Position numbers and translations under genes: made by a program
Notes under the pieces: generated by a model
Databases searched by the model: none
Told to the model about the DNA's origin: nothing
Seen by the model: only the letters and a program-made list of their open reading frames with translations
In this document: positions 18,657-27,829 of the stretch, in pieces
Layout: each line of letters starts with the position of its first letter
Position numbering within the stretch: the first letter of the stretch is position 1
Origin: Gammaproteobacteria bacterium
GTDB lineage: Bacteria > Pseudomonadota > Gammaproteobacteria > UBA4575
Assembly (NCBI GenBank): GCA_033344735.1
Contig: JAWPMW010000001.1
Span: 806,001 to 870,000 of the forward strand
Reading direction: 5' to 3'
Length of the DNA stretch: 64,000 nucleotides

Positions 18657-18908
18657 TTAATTACTTGGGGTAATTAAGTCTAACTTTCCTTGTTTTGTTA
18701 ATTGTTTGATTTGATGCTCACGTTTTAATGCCATGCTTTGATCTTCACAACTTTCGGTATATATAATGCGAAATGGTCCACGGCCTTTTGTGTATTTTGC
18801 TCCTTGGCCAGATTCATGTTGCTGAATGCGACGTTCTAAATTATTTGTGATACCTGTGTAGAGTGTTTTATCTTTACATTCTAAAATATAGACTGCCCAG
18901 GTATTCAT
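18657..18908 (-). CDS. Single-domain GIY-YIG endonuclease-like protein (YhbQ type)
   Basis: An 83-residue GIY-YIG domain: WAVYILECKDKTLYTGITNNLERRIQQHESGQGAKYTKGRGPF contains the VYIL/YTGIT pair, the Arg of ERRI, the His and the conserved GAKYT. The catalytic Glu region (ALKREHQIK) is also present. Such proteins are thought to cut DNA, often with no known biological target. It lies 1 bp after lolD and 9 bp before the dioxygenase. No intron or mobile element is seen, so it is not a homing enzyme in place. Confidence 0.9.
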   Translation of the reverse strand: MNTWAVYILECKDKTLYTGITNNLERRIQQHESGQGAKYTKGRGPFRIIYTESCEDQSMALKREHQIKQLTKQGKLDLITPSN

Positions 18909-18909
18909 A

Positions 18910-19599
18910 CTATGTTGTAGTCAGCACGCCGTCTTTTATTTCGTAGATACTGTCCATAGTTTCAGCTAGACTCATATCATGAGTGACCAAGACAATGGCT
19001 GTATCCAATTCAATATTTAACTCTGTCATTAGCCCTGACACTTGTAATGCTGTTTTACTATCTAGATTACCTGTTGGTTCATCAGCAAGAATAACTTTTG
19101 GCTGCGTCACTAGCGCTCTTGCAATTGCAACACGCTGGCGCTCTCCACCAGACAATTCACTTGGTTTATGTTTAATGCGGTCCTTTAAACCTACATGACC
19201 AAGAATCTCTTTAGCTTGTTGCTGAATTTTTTTGACAGATTGATTGCGAACCATCAATGGCATAGCCACATTTTCTAATGCGGTAAACTCAGGCAACAAA
19301 TGATGGAACTGATATATAAAGCCTAGATATTGATTACGTAATTCACCACGCATAGTGTCATTGACTTCATTTAAATTATTTCCACAAAGTGTCACTTGAC
19401 CTTTACTAGGTTTATCTAACCCACCAAGCAACTGAAGTAATGTACTTTTACCACTACCACTAGCACCAACAATTGCAATACGCTCTCTTGCTTGCAATGA
19501 AAAATCTACATGCTTAAGCACATTGACATTGAGATCACCATCATGAAAACTTTTGCTTAATGCATTCACTTCAATGACATTGTTTTGATTTGCACTCAT
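18910..19599 (-). CDS. lolD: Lipoprotein-releasing ABC transporter ATPase LolD
   Basis: A 229-residue ABC ATPase of the MacB/LolD group: Walker [14 protein letters not shown]-loop [18 protein letters not shown] (typical of LolD), signature [15 protein letters not shown], Walker [13 protein letters not shown], and switch His VLVTHD. It powers extraction of lipoproteins from the inner membrane for LolA. Its ATG overlaps the lolC stop (TAATG). The envelope lipoproteins of the apbE cluster are possible cargo. Confidence 0.95.
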   Translation of the reverse strand: MSANQNNVIEVNALSKSFHDGDLNVNVLKHVDFSLQARERIAIVGASGSGKSTLLQLLGGLDKPSKGQVTLCGNNLNEVNDTMRGELRNQYLGFIYQFHHLLPEFTALENVAMPLMVRNQSVKKIQQQAKEILGHVGLKDRIKHKPSELSGGERQRVAIARALVTQPKVILADEPTGNLDSKTALQVSGLMTELNIELDTAIVLVTHDMSLAETMDSIYEIKDGVLTTT

Positions 19600-20846
19600 T
19601 ACTCGTACCTCAACGCTTCTGCGGGCTCAGTTTTTGCTGCTTTGCGCGCGGGATAAAGTGTGGCTAGCACCGTTAAAAAGAATGATATACATGCTACGTA
19701 AACAACATCACCAGAACGAACTTCAGAAGGAAGGTCGCTAATATAGTAAACACTTGGCGACAGTACCTTTAGACCTAATAATTGCTCAACAAAAGCAACG
19801 ATAGCTTCCAAATTTAGAGCTAAAGCAAGACCCCCAACAACACCCAATACGGTACCCACAAAACCAATCAAACTACCTTGAATTATAAATATCCAAAGAA
19901 TACTGCGTGAAGATACTCCATAAGTTCGAAGTATAGCTATGTCTGATTGCTTATCAGTTACCACCATAATTAACATAGAGACAACATTGAATGCTGCAAC
20001 TGCAACAATGAGTGTCATAATAATAAACATCATGGTCTTTTCCATTTTTACTGCACGGAAAAAGTTTTGATGACGCTTAGTCCAGTCAGTCATCCAAAAC
20101 TTACCTTGTAAATCTTGATTTAACTTATGTGTCAGCTCTGGGACTAAGAACAAGTCTGATAGCTTTAATCTTAGTCCAGTGACTTTATCGTTTAGACGAT
20201 ATAAACGTTTAGCATCTTCAATATGAATAATAGCGGTGTTTCTATCAAATTGATTCATGCCTACTTCATAAATACCAGCGATAGTGAATCTTCTCAGTTT
20301 CGGTAATATTCCTGCGGGCGTCACAGATGCCTCTGGCGTGATAACGGTAATCTTTCCACCCACTCTAGCACCTAAAAAACGCGCTAATTCGCTACCAATA
20401 AGAATGCGAAATTTTCCTGGCTCAAGCACGTTAAGGTCATTATCCACCATGAAATTTCTTATCTCTGAGACTCCTGATTCTAATCCTGGATCGACACCAC
20501 TTAATAACACTCCAGTCACCTGTGTGCTTTTTACTACCATCGCCTGACCCTCTACATAGGGTGCAACACCAATAATTTCATCCATATGGCTAATTGCCTT
20601 TTCCGCTTGTTGCCAATCATCTAAGGTTCCATCCAATTCCAAAATATTGGCATGTGCCGTCATGCGTAACATGCGGTCACGCACTTCAGTTTGAAAACCA
20701 TTCATAACCGACAGCACAGTAATTATCACAATAATCCCAAGCGCTATCCCTAGTACCGAAGTTAGAGAAATAAACGAAATGAAGTGATTGCGCCGCTTCG
20801 CACGCAAATAGCGTAAGCCAATAAATAATTCTAACGGTTTAAACAT
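19599..20846 (-). CDS. lolC: Lipoprotein-releasing permease LolC/LolE
   Basis: A 415-residue permease with one N-terminal helix ([30 protein letters not shown], the family signature), a large periplasmic domain (about 50-270), and three C-terminal helices ([83 protein letters not shown]). Only one permease gene precedes lolD, so it may be LolF-like (a LolC/E homodimer) or a LolE lies elsewhere. Confidence 0.93.
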   Translation of the reverse strand: MFKPLELFIGLRYLRAKRRNHFISFISLTSVLGIALGIIVIITVLSVMNGFQTEVRDRMLRMTAHANILELDGTLDDWQQAEKAISHMDEIIGVAPYVEGQAMVVKSTQVTGVLLSGVDPGLESGVSEIRNFMVDNDLNVLEPGKFRILIGSELARFLGARVGGKITVITPEASVTPAGILPKLRRFTIAGIYEVGMNQFDRNTAIIHIEDAKRLYRLNDKVTGLRLKLSDLFLVPELTHKLNQDLQGKFWMTDWTKRHQNFFRAVKMEKTMMFIIMTLIVAVAAFNVVSMLIMVVTDKQSDIAILRTYGVSSRSILWIFIIQGSLIGFVGTVLGVVGGLALALNLEAIVAFVEQLLGLKVLSPSVYYISDLPSEVRSGDVVYVACISFFLTVLATLYPARKAAKTEPAEALRYE

Positions 20847-21058
20847 TATTATTTACTTTAAATTTAATAGCTATTCTATTGTTTTATATGAATTAATTGA
20901 ATTATGAATAGCATAGATATTCAAACCCAAATGAAGCAATCATGTTTGTTGTCATTAGTCTGGAAAAACCTTCGAATTATCCCTTTTACGTCATGAACAT
21001 ATGCGAGAAAAATCTTCTGAGTGATATAGTTACGACAACTTTGTAATAGGATATATCC

Positions 21059-21346
21059 ATGATTAATCAAATCATACGTTATTGTATCGCATTCTCATTA
21101 GTTGTCGCTTTTGGCGTCCATGCTGATGTTATCAAGATGCCCTCGCAATCACCTCATGTACTTACTAGTGACTCTGCACCTGTTCGTGGAATGACCAAAA
21201 GCCAAGTAGAAACTAATTTTGGCTCTCCAATGGCAATTTCTGGACCAACTGGCACACCAGCCATTTACCGTTGGGACTACCCAGATTATTCGGTGTTTTT
21301 TGAACATAATTACGTACTACACTCAGTAGTCACTGCAGGCAATTAA
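21059..21346 (+). CDS. Small periplasmic SmpA/BamE-like protein
   Basis: A 95-residue exported protein: signal peptide ending HADVIK (about residue 22), then RGMTKSQVETNFGSPMAISGPTGTPAIYRWDYPDYSVFFEHNYVLHSVV. The G-M-x-K-x-x-V-x-x-x-F-G-x-P pattern followed by a W-Y-V-x-F strand is the SmpA/OmlA fold also seen in BamE, but no lipobox is present. Similar short proteins are widespread in gammaproteobacteria without a known role. It precedes aguA by 67 bp with a hairpin between. Confidence 0.7.
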   Translation: MINQIIRYCIAFSLVVAFGVHADVIKMPSQSPHVLTSDSAPVRGMTKSQVETNFGSPMAISGPTGTPAIYRWDYPDYSVFFEHNYVLHSVVTAGN

Positions 21347-21381
21347 ATCACTGGGAATTTCCCACGCGACAATGAATAATA

Positions 21382-21412
21382 GCTAGGCGTTCTACTTCAG
21401 CATTCGCCTAGC
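21382..21412 (+). promoter_or_regulatory. Hairpin abutting the aguA start codon
   Basis: GCTAGGCG (21382-21389) and CGCCTAGC (21405-21412) form a perfect 8-bp stem with a 15-nt loop, ending one base before the aguA GTG at 21414. No Shine-Dalgarno sequence is visible outside it. No U-tract follows, so it is a poor terminator; it may instead limit access to the start codon. Confidence 0.5.
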
Positions 21413-21413
21413 A

Positions 21414-22484
21414 GTGAAAAATTATTTCCCTCTTCCAGAGTGGCATACTCAAGCAGCCACGATACTAGTTTGGCCTCACCGATACTCGGACTGGGCAAAC
21501 ATGCTCGATGAAATTTCCACTACTTATGTAGAAATAACTCACGCATTAACTCAAGTTCAAAATGTCATCATTATCTACTTTAATAACGAGCATAAACTAT
21601 ATATAAAAAAACTTTGCAATGAATATTGTTGCAATATGCAAAACATTATTATGATTAAGATCGAAACTAATGATACTTGGGTTCGTGACTATGGCCCGCA
21701 GATATTACTTGGTAACAAAGAATACCAATACATTGATTTGGAGTTTAATGCATGGGGCGAACACTACGCATGCCGTTTAGACAATTTGTTTTCTGAAAGC
21801 TTATTCAAATTAGTTATAAGTGAGCAATGTCAATATCACCGCTCACCCTTAGTCCTCGAAGGCGGCAATTTGGAGTTTGATAGCAATGCAACGCTATTAA
21901 CCAATATCGCATGTGTAAAGCGCAATTTGCAAAAAGAAAATATTGATAAGGAAAAGCTAATTGAATCAATTAAGTACGAGTTGTCTGCAAAACATGTATT
22001 ATCAGTTGATGTTCCTGCATTGACTGGCGATGATACAGGTGGACATATAGATACCCTGGCAAGATTTATCGACGATAATACGATTGTATATGCCGCTTGC
22101 CACGATCCTGACCACCCCGATCATTCCTGTTTACTCTTACTATTAACGCAGCTAAGGGCATTGAAAACCAAACAAGGAAAACCCTATGAATTAATCCCGG
22201 TACCATTACCCAAAATATTAATAGAGTTAGATAAAAATATTTTTGCGCCCGCTAGCTATATTAATTTTGTATTTGCTAACGACATAATATTAGTACCAAT
22301 GCATGACGATGAGCATGATCAGTTAGCATTAGATATTTTTGATAGCGCTTGCCCTGATAGAAAAGTAGTTGGAATTAATGCCAAGTCATTATTGAAACAA
22401 TATGGCAGCCTGCATTGTTCAACATTGCAAATTCCTGAAAACGTTATAGACTCAAATAAAATTAAACAAGAAATACACGAATGA
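21414..22484 (+). CDS. aguA: Agmatine deiminase
   Basis: A 356-residue enzyme converting agmatine to N-carbamoylputrescine and ammonia. Family landmarks are FPLPEWHTQAATILVWPH at the N-terminus, TNDTWVRDYGPQ (catalytic Asp region), LEGGNLEFDSNATLLTN, DTGGHIDTLARFID with the active His, and the C-terminal catalytic Cys in YGSLHCSTLQIP. The start is GTG; the first residues fit the family without a longer alternative. Its stop overlaps the aguB ATG (ATGA), so the two pathway steps are co-translated. A hairpin abuts the start. Confidence 0.95.
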   Translation: MKNYFPLPEWHTQAATILVWPHRYSDWANMLDEISTTYVEITHALTQVQNVIIIYFNNEHKLYIKKLCNEYCCNMQNIIMIKIETNDTWVRDYGPQILLGNKEYQYIDLEFNAWGEHYACRLDNLFSESLFKLVISEQCQYHRSPLVLEGGNLEFDSNATLLTNIACVKRNLQKENIDKEKLIESIKYELSAKHVLSVDVPALTGDDTGGHIDTLARFIDDNTIVYAACHDPDHPDHSCLLLLLTQLRALKTKQGKPYELIPVPLPKILIELDKNIFAPASYINFVFANDIILVPMHDDEHDQLALDIFDSACPDRKVVGINAKSLLKQYGSLHCSTLQIPENVIDSNKIKQEIHE

Positions 22485-23356
22485 AAGCTGGGTTAATACA
22501 ACATAGCAATATTGAAGACACTCATAAAAATCTTCACTACACACTTGAAAAAATAGATTTACTCGCCCAACAAGGCGCTCAACTAATTGTTTTACAAGAA
22601 TTACATAGCTCTTTATATTTTTGCCAAACAGAATCACAACATCATTTTGATCTTGCAGAATCATTGGATGGTAACACCGCATCAATTCTTGCAACTTGTG
22701 CAAAAAAAAATAAAGTTGTTATTATTGGATCAATATTTGAAAAACGTAGTAATGGTGTTTATCACAACACTGCTATTGTATTAGATAACGATGGAAGTTT
22801 CGCAGGTCATTACCGAAAAATGCATATACCCGATGACCCAGGCTATTATGAGAAGTATTACTTCACCCCTGGCGATACAGGCTTCACTCCCATCAAGACA
22901 AACATCGGTACTCTAGGTATTCTAATATGTTGGGATCAGTGGTTTCCAGAATCTGCACGTTTAATGGCATTAGCCGGTGCAGAGATTTTAATCTTCCCCA
23001 CAGCAATTGGCTGGGACACAAACGACACTAAAGAAGAAAAACAACGTCAATTAGATGCTTGGATAACTATCCAGCGCAGCCATTCTATTGCCAACAATTT
23101 ACCTGTTATAAGTGTTAATCGTGTTGGCTATGAAAAAGACCCTAGCAAACAAACTGATGGTATACAATTTTGGGGAAATAGCTTTGCATGCGACGCAAGA
23201 GGAAAAATAATAGCCGCATGCTCAAGTGAAAAAAATGAAAATGTTATTATTGATATTGATTTGACAGAGTCTGATCAACAAAGGTTAGTTTGGCCATATT
23301 TCCGTGACCGCCGTATTGATGCTTATATAGATCTCACCAAGCGCTCAATCGATTAG
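22481..23356 (+). CDS. aguB: N-carbamoylputrescine amidase
   Basis: A 291-residue carbon-nitrogen hydrolase with the Glu-Lys-Cys triad: Glu in LIVLQELHSS, Lys in HYRKMHIPDDPGYYEKYYF, Cys in LGILICWDQWFPESARLMALAGAEIL. FTPGDTGF and the C-terminal WPYFRDRRIDAY match the putrescine-forming subgroup. With AguA it makes putrescine from agmatine. No arginine decarboxylase is in the window, so agmatine is made elsewhere or imported. Its 3' end overlaps the convergent transporter gene by 23 bp. Confidence 0.95.
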   Translation: MKAGLIQHSNIEDTHKNLHYTLEKIDLLAQQGAQLIVLQELHSSLYFCQTESQHHFDLAESLDGNTASILATCAKKNKVVIIGSIFEKRSNGVYHNTAIVLDNDGSFAGHYRKMHIPDDPGYYEKYYFTPGDTGFTPIKTNIGTLGILICWDQWFPESARLMALAGAEILIFPTAIGWDTNDTKEEKQRQLDAWITIQRSHSIANNLPVISVNRVGYEKDPSKQTDGIQFWGNSFACDARGKIIAACSSEKNENVIIDIDLTESDQQRLVWPYFRDRRIDAYIDLTKRSID

Positions 23357-24704
23357 TTTTAATGCCTAGCCAAAATGCACAACACCCTGTCAAAAGCACA
23401 AACACTGAGATGTATAACAATTTAGTATATTTATGAATGTCGCCCAGCCATGCGCTATAACCGGAGGACTCAAGGAAATAAATAGTAGCGCCGAGAATAG
23501 ACAGTACAAATGAAACTAATAAACTCCACACTGGTACGTTATCCTTACCAGCAAAGATAGAAAAAAACACAACAGGAGCTAAAAATAAAGATGCAGTTCC
23601 ACTTACAGCCACCGCACTGAATAAATCTTTATTCCCCCAGAATACACATAGCACACCTAGCATCATAAACACTAGCATCACTAAACGACCATTTAATACA
23701 CTATGTGAAATTAATTTCATATCAAGAACAATCAATTTTGATGCACTTGATAAACTACTATCTAAAGTAGACATCGCAGAGACTATTAAGGTAAGCGAAA
23801 GCAATAGCATTGGCCATTCACCTAACATACGCATCAACACAACATTCATATCTTCACCTTCCAATGCATTTGCACCCGCCAAGACACCCAAGCAGCCAAA
23901 AACAATAATACATACAATACTTATCCATGCAGCATGAATAAAACTTTTCTTAGTTGTATCACGATTTGCCAGAAAGCCACGATCCATCATTACCGGGTCG
24001 TGCATGGGATAACTCCAAATCTGTAATAAAGCGACAAGTAGTAACACTGGCCCCGGCTGACCTATTTCGAAGCCTATAAAATTTAGATCCACTAGCGAGA
24101 ATTGACCATTATCAAATACTGACAGCAACAATAAAGACAACACAACAATAAACATACTCATTTGAAATACATCAGTTTTCAAAGAAGCATGTAATCCACC
24201 CAACATGGAATAGAACAACACCACGGCAGAGAATCCTACAATAGCAATACTATACAAATTTGAACCTGCAACACCAAATAAAATGCCAACGACTAATAAA
24301 TTTGCGAACACTTCACTAATCAATCGGATAATTACCACCGCGTTATAACAAGACACTCCTACTCGACCAAATCGCTTTTGCAAAAATGCATGCAAGCTAG
24401 CAAAGCCTTGTTTAAAGCGTATGACTTCGATAATTTTCCACCCAGTCAAAAATGAAAAATAGTACCCCGCGTAAGCTAAAGTTCCCCATATGCCATAATA
24501 ATATCCAAGAATAGCGGCATTCATTAATGACCTGGCAAATATCCATGTCGTGACTTGCGAAAAAGTTAGAGTAACTACGCTAGGTTGCCTACCATCGGGA
24601 GATAAACCCGAGAAGAATGAATTTTCAGTACATACTTTCGGTAACAGCATGATTGAAATAAGCGCAATAATACCAACGATGGCAAATAATATAGTTTCCA
24701 TCAT
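23334..24704 (-). CDS. Sodium:solute symporter (SSS) family transporter
   Basis: A 456-residue membrane protein with about 12-13 helices. It has the SSS features: LTFSQVTTWIFARSLMNAAILGYYYGIWGTLAYAGYYF in helices 1-2, the SMLGGLHASLKTDVFQMSMFIV motif (G-G-x-x-A-x-x-x-T-D), and LIVSAMSTLDSSLSSASKLIVLD, which carries the Ser/Thr residues of the second Na+ site. The substrate is not clear. Its convergent overlap with aguB makes a polyamine or amine substrate possible but not shown. Confidence 0.82.
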   Translation of the reverse strand: MMETILFAIVGIIALISIMLLPKVCTENSFFSGLSPDGRQPSVVTLTFSQVTTWIFARSLMNAAILGYYYGIWGTLAYAGYYFSFLTGWKIIEVIRFKQGFASLHAFLQKRFGRVGVSCYNAVVIIRLISEVFANLLVVGILFGVAGSNLYSIAIVGFSAVVLFYSMLGGLHASLKTDVFQMSMFIVVLSLLLLSVFDNGQFSLVDLNFIGFEIGQPGPVLLLVALLQIWSYPMHDPVMMDRGFLANRDTTKKSFIHAAWISIVCIIVFGCLGVLAGANALEGEDMNVVLMRMLGEWPMLLLSLTLIVSAMSTLDSSLSSASKLIVLDMKLISHSVLNGRLVMLVFMMLGVLCVFWGNKDLFSAVAVSGTASLFLAPVVFFSIFAGKDNVPVWSLLVSFVLSILGATIYFLESSGYSAWLGDIHKYTKLLYISVFVLLTGCCAFWLGIKTNRLSAW

Positions 24705-24791
24705 TCCTCTATGAGTTAATTAACGTATTAAAGAGAGACCTTAGTTTTAACTCTTCTATTACAAATAAAATGTAATATTAGCTATGGTCTA

Positions 24792-25610
24792 TTATTTAGA
24801 GTTAAGAAAAAATAATTGCTCGCCCTGTACTCTATAGTCTGCAATAAATTGTTGACCTTGATCACTTAGCAACCAGTCAATAAATATATAAGTCATCTCT
24901 ACTTTAACATGTGGGTGTTTAGTAGGATTGACTGCAATAATGCTATATTGATTATGTAACGGCGGATCACCTCCTAACACCAATACATGATTTTGTTTGT
25001 TACCAAAACTAATCCAAGTGGCACGATCTGTGATTGCATACCCATTCATACTCACCGCTGTGTTTAGAGTAGCCCCCATACCAGCACCTGCTTCCCGATA
25101 CCATGTTCCACTGTCTTTTACTGCATCTACACTTGCCATATTCCATAACAACAATTCTTTAATATGTGTGCCGCTATCATCACCTCTTGAAACGAATATC
25201 GACTGTGTTTGAGAAATTTTTTGTAGTGCTTCTATAACATCACTAGTCTCTAATACAGCAGCTGGGTCTGACTTTGGCCCAATCAAAATAAAGTCGTTGT
25301 ACATTAATTCGTGACGCTCAATGCCATAACCTTGAGAAACAAATTCTTGTTCGCGATTTTTCTCATGAACTATTAATGCATCCGCGTCACCATTTCGCGC
25401 ATTTCTTAATGCCTGCCCCGTACCAACAGCTACCACTCTCACATCAATACCAGAAAATTGCTTAAACTTTGGAAGTAAATAATCATACAATCCTGAATTT
25501 TTCGTCGATGTTGTAGATTGTAGAAGTATATAAGGCGTTTCTTCTGAATGAACTAATTGCACAGCAATAAACAACAAACTGATAAAAATTGTATTTAAAG
25601 TTTTTTTCAT
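24792..25610 (-). CDS. Tungstate/molybdate-type periplasmic binding protein (TupA-like)
   Basis: About 272 residues from the ATG at 25610, which opens a normal signal peptide (MKKTLNTIFISLLFIAVQLVHS); an ATG at 25622 is also possible. Mature features ILLQSTTSTKNSGLYDYLLPKF, VVAVGTGQALRNARNGDADALIVHEK, SRGDDSGTHIKE and YREAGAGMGATLNTA are the TupA pattern. Tungstate import needs a TupB permease and TupC ATPase, and neither is present. Instead it lies 28 bp after an outer-membrane porin gene. It may bind an oxyanion for a transporter encoded elsewhere, or act as a sensor. Confidence 0.8.
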   Translation of the reverse strand: MKKTLNTIFISLLFIAVQLVHSEETPYILLQSTTSTKNSGLYDYLLPKFKQFSGIDVRVVAVGTGQALRNARNGDADALIVHEKNREQEFVSQGYGIERHELMYNDFILIGPKSDPAAVLETSDVIEALQKISQTQSIFVSRGDDSGTHIKELLLWNMASVDAVKDSGTWYREAGAGMGATLNTAVSMNGYAITDRATWISFGNKQNHVLVLGGDPPLHNQYSIIAVNPTKHPHVKVEMTYIFIDWLLSDQGQQFIADYRVQGEQLFFLNSK

Positions 25611-25638
25611 TATTAAATGCATCTGATCGATCGGTAAA

Positions 25639-27036
25639 TTAAAAAGAAAAAGTCACCTGACTGTATAAGAAATTAGAATCACCTTCATCATTAGCATTAG
25701 GTGCATCATGGGCAAAACCATCTTTGAAGAAATATGCTCCACCAATCTCCCAACGTAAATTTTGGGGATTAATATCCCAGCGCAAACGAGTTTCTAACTG
25801 CTGGCCTAAATAACTACCTGATTCACCTTCTGGGTCTTGCACTCCTGCAACTACCCAAGTATCACGATCAGACGCTAACCAGTAGGCTCGATGAGAAATA
25901 AACATAGATAGTATAGAACTAGGCTTAAGTTGTAACCGCAATCCTGGAGACACAATATTTGCACGTGAAAATGGTCCATAAATACCTAAAGGACCAAAGT
26001 CACCACGCCTGACACTAAATAAACTATCAAAGCGATTATTATCATTATCATCAGGATTATTATCCCCGCTTGCGTAATCAAACTGCGCAACCAATCTTGG
26101 TGACCATGCCATATTAAAGCTATAACCTAACTCAGCATGTCCAAAGTAAGCACTATGATCTAAATCTTCTCTATCAGTGGCTGAAGTAGTAGCTCTTGAT
26201 TTTCCAAACTGATAAACAGCTTCTAATTCATAATCAAAATGACTACGTGACCTTTTTCGATAAATGCGACCACCGATTGTATGTATGTCTCGATTTTTTG
26301 TTGGACGATTATGTGTATCATTTTCGTCCAAGCCAAAATAATATAGTTCAGCTTCACTATCCCATATATTCACACTAGATTTTGGTAACTTGTAATACAA
26401 GCCCCAGAAACCAACCTCTGTATCTTGATCATCACCTTCACTTCTATTGCGCTCTCTGCGTTCAAACTCTTGTGGCAAACGATGAACAGGCAATGTATAA
26501 AATGCACGAAACTTCTCGCCTTGATCAGTTTCAAGCGTCCAATCAATACCAGTAAATGAATTTATTGCATTACGGAATTTATTACGTGCAACCAAACGAC
26601 GACTTCCTACATCAATGGTGAACCTCCCAAATCGTACATTACTATTCACCTGATTTTGTGAAAAATCTGAAAAATTCCATTGGGCATAAGTTTGCAAGAT
26701 ATCGAGCGGATTCACATCACCAGATGCGATCTTAGTACTATCATCACCATATGCCTGCCGCGAGTCTAGTAACTCAACAGCAAAGTCCCATTGATTCCAT
26801 GTCACATATACCAAGATATTTGTTCTAAACACAAGAATTTGATCATCACCATTTCCACCAGCTCGAAATTGTTCGTCTAGAGTTTCATATCGAATGCGAT
26901 GTTGTCCGCTAACCGTTAACCAATCTGGGGTATTGAGCATTGAGTCTAATGACCATGCATGAGCGACAGCGTGATTATTAGTAAAATTGATAGTAATAAG
27001 CAGGAATATTCCAATCAGTCGCAGTAACTTATGCAT
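25639..27036 (-). CDS. Alginate-export-type outer-membrane porin
   Basis: A 465-residue protein with a signal peptide (residues 1-26, ending AVAHA) and an AlgE-like 18-strand barrel: WLTVSGQHRIRYETLDEQFRAG, ILVYVTWNQWDFAVELLDSRQAYGDD, FGRFTIDVGSRRLVARNKFRNAIN, and a terminal strand ending TFSF. No alginate biosynthesis genes are visible. Family members outside Pseudomonas act as general or anion-selective porins. The next gene encodes a TupA-like oxyanion-binding protein, so uptake rather than polymer export is plausible. Confidence 0.8.
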   Translation of the reverse strand: MHKLLRLIGIFLLITINFTNNHAVAHAWSLDSMLNTPDWLTVSGQHRIRYETLDEQFRAGGNGDDQILVFRTNILVYVTWNQWDFAVELLDSRQAYGDDSTKIASGDVNPLDILQTYAQWNFSDFSQNQVNSNVRFGRFTIDVGSRRLVARNKFRNAINSFTGIDWTLETDQGEKFRAFYTLPVHRLPQEFERRERNRSEGDDQDTEVGFWGLYYKLPKSSVNIWDSEAELYYFGLDENDTHNRPTKNRDIHTIGGRIYRKRSRSHFDYELEAVYQFGKSRATTSATDREDLDHSAYFGHAELGYSFNMAWSPRLVAQFDYASGDNNPDDNDNNRFDSLFSVRRGDFGPLGIYGPFSRANIVSPGLRLQLKPSSILSMFISHRAYWLASDRDTWVVAGVQDPEGESGSYLGQQLETRLRWDINPQNLRWEIGGAYFFKDGFAHDAPNANDEGDSNFLYSQVTFSF

Positions 27037-27146
27037 TATTGTTCTTAGGCTTCGCGGGTGATTTTCAGATTGTTATTTTAAATATCTAATAAAATTGTGC
27101 AATATAAGTGTATATTATAGTTTTGTACCAAAATATCTCTTAACTA

Positions 27147-27599
27147 TTATAACCAACGTCGAACGCGCTGCGTATATGCAAGATATTCATTCGAAAATTT
27201 GTTTTTCAGCATCATTTCTTCTTGCAAGACAAATCTTTTATGAATCCATATCGCAAAATATGCAATTACAATAAAAGCACTAATTGATTGTAAAAATAAG
27301 CCCCAACCTAGCAAAAAAGCAAACATACAAAGATAGATAGGGTTGCGACTAAGTGTATACGGCCAAGATAAAATCAAAAATTTCGATTCTTCAAATGGTT
27401 TTATTTCCGTCTCATACTTATTGAACACATAAGCACAATATGAAACACATAAAAAAGAACTAATCATTAAAAAATATGCAATGACACGTGAATTTTGCCA
27501 TGTCAAAAGTGGAATAAACTTATCTAACAAATACATTACTGCCATTGCAGTTAATACACCGTAAGGTGGCAAAAATCTTGTCTTTTTGATTTCAGACAT
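27147..27599 (-). CDS. Isoprenylcysteine carboxyl methyltransferase-like membrane protein
   Basis: A 150-residue protein with four or five membrane segments and the ICMT/PEMT signature: LILSWPYTLSRNPIYLCMFAFLLGWGLFL (the R-N-P-x-Y-x-x methyl-donor motif) and a C-terminal RFVLQEEMMLKNKFSNEYLAYTQRVRRWL with the conserved E-E. Bacterial members methylate unknown lipids or small molecules. It forms a single-gene unit on the minus strand. Confidence 0.85.
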   Translation of the reverse strand: MSEIKKTRFLPPYGVLTAMAVMYLLDKFIPLLTWQNSRVIAYFLMISSFLCVSYCAYVFNKYETEIKPFEESKFLILSWPYTLSRNPIYLCMFAFLLGWGLFLQSISAFIVIAYFAIWIHKRFVLQEEMMLKNKFSNEYLAYTQRVRRWL

Positions 27600-27829
27600 T
27601 ATGTATCAATAGAATCATACTGTAAGTATTAGTATAATTGGAGGTTACTAAATGCACTAATACCGATTAGAGTTTTCATTAGTTGTATGCGTAGTATCAC
27701 CAGATAAATGTCACCTATCGATTTACTCAGAAAAATATATCACGTTAGCGTAGCAAAGAATCTTGCAGTATAAAAATTAAACAGTCTCGACGACAGAATC
27801 TATCATTGTGGCAGCTTCTTAAAATTTTA

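Noticed and set aside
18657-18908. GIY-YIG gene as a homing endonuclease or mobile element
   Set aside because: It is a stand-alone 83-residue domain in a tight operon, with no intron, repeats or target duplication around it.
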